Shown here: piece after piece, positions 6,035 through 6,289 of the stretch
Layout: each line of letters opens with the position of its first letter
Numbering within the stretch: the stretch's first letter is position 1
NCBI GenBank assembly: GCA_016303035.1
Contig: JAEDML010000076.1
Span: forward strand, 1 to 6,289
Length of the DNA stretch: 6,289 nucleotides
Reading direction: 5' to 3'
From: Clostridiaceae bacterium
Lineage (GTDB): Bacteria; Bacillota; Clostridia; Oscillospirales; Acutalibacteraceae
Position numbers and translations under genes: made by a program
Notes under the pieces: generated by a model
What the model was told of the DNA's origin: nothing
The model's input: the letters and a program-made list of their open reading frames with translations, nothing else
Databases searched by the model: none

Positions 6035-6289
6035 ATGTTAAAAAGAATGACTGTTTTTGTTTTAGCGTTTATTTTTATCTTTGCTGTTTCCGGTTGCAAA
6101 AGCAAATCATCAGATAAGACTGATTCCGGCGTTTCTGCCGAAACCGGCAGTAAAACCGAAAGCGGCAGCTCTTCAAGCAGCGCAGGCGAGGATTTAGACA
6201 GTGATATCGATTTATCCGGTATGGAGATTACCATTACTACCGAGGATGACAGTTCTTCTGCCGGCGGCAGTTCCACAGTCAATTCAGCC
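6035..6289 (+). CDS. Putative lipoprotein, Ser-rich (3' end beyond the window)
   Basis: The frame is open from the ATG at 6035 to the window edge (85 codons, no stop). The first 21 residues form a lipoprotein signal: MLKR, a hydrophobic core (about residues 5-17), then the lipobox VSGC with Cys21 as the expected lipidated residue. The mature part seen so far is low-complexity, rich in Ser, Gly, Asp, Glu and Thr, typical of a flexible tether before a folded domain that would lie outside the window. GAGGTG (6023-6028) is 6 bases before the start. A closer ATG at 6031 is in another frame and stops after about 28 codons. The gene has its own promoter and so is probably not part of the upstream unit. 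The function is not recognisable from this fragment; a solute-binding protein or a surface enzyme are both possible. Confidence 0.85.
   Translation, partial: MLKRMTVFVLAFIFIFAVSGCKSKSSDKTDSGVSAETGSKTESGSSSSSAGEDLDSDIDLSGMEITITTEDDSSSAGGSSTVNSA

Noticed and set aside
5992..6282. 96-codon reading frame on the minus strand opposite the lipoprotein gene
   Set aside because: It is the mirror of the Ser-rich coding sequence and runs back into the promoter of the plus-strand gene, which has a promoter, a ribosome binding site and a lipoprotein signal. Other minus-strand frames (for example 1312-1779 and 2643-3110) likewise lie opposite clear rnf genes and resemble no family I know.
1..6289. tRNA, rRNA, CRISPR array, insertion sequence or riboswitch
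   Set aside because: None was recognised by reading. The window is filled with coding sequence apart from gaps of 46 and 67 bases, and no spaced direct repeats or transposase-like products were seen.

Overview
The window looks like a chromosomal segment from an anaerobic member of the Clostridia (Firmicutes). The evidence is the gene order rnfC-D-G-E-A-B, AGGAGG-type ribosome binding sites 8-9 bases before the starts, and clostridial-style Rnf sequences. Base composition is moderate, so a gut-type Oscillospirales or Ruminococcus-like lineage is plausible, but that placement is inference.

Positions 3-4877 hold a complete Rnf operon except for the 5' end of rnfC, which lies outside the window. 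Rnf is a membrane-bound ferredoxin:NAD+ oxidoreductase that couples electron transfer to Na+ or H+ export. RnfB takes electrons from ferredoxin through a chain of Fe-S clusters. RnfA and RnfE form a membrane pair holding an intramembrane Fe-S centre. RnfG and RnfD carry flavins bound to threonine, and RnfC carries the NAD(H) site plus two [4Fe-4S] motifs. All key cysteines and flavin threonines that I looked for are present. Adjacent genes overlap by 1 or 8 bases or are separated by 1 or 4 bases, so they are almost certainly one transcript with coupled translation.

Positions 4924-5967 encode a membrane-anchored carbohydrate esterase family 4 (polysaccharide deacetylase) protein. It has a coiled-coil stalk and an intact metal-binding and catalytic motif set. 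It follows rnfB by 46 bases with no terminator that I can see. A perfect 9-bp hairpin lies exactly in the linker between stalk and catalytic domain.

Positions 5979-6006 form a near-ideal sigma-A promoter driving a separate unit. Its first gene (6035 to the window end, incomplete) encodes a short Ser/Asp/Glu-rich lipoprotein of unknown function. The window is mostly well-known biology. I found no convincing undescribed system. The points most worth a second look are the RnfE cysteine tail, the atypical RnfB ferredoxin motifs, the deacetylase linker hairpin and the duplicated -10 element.
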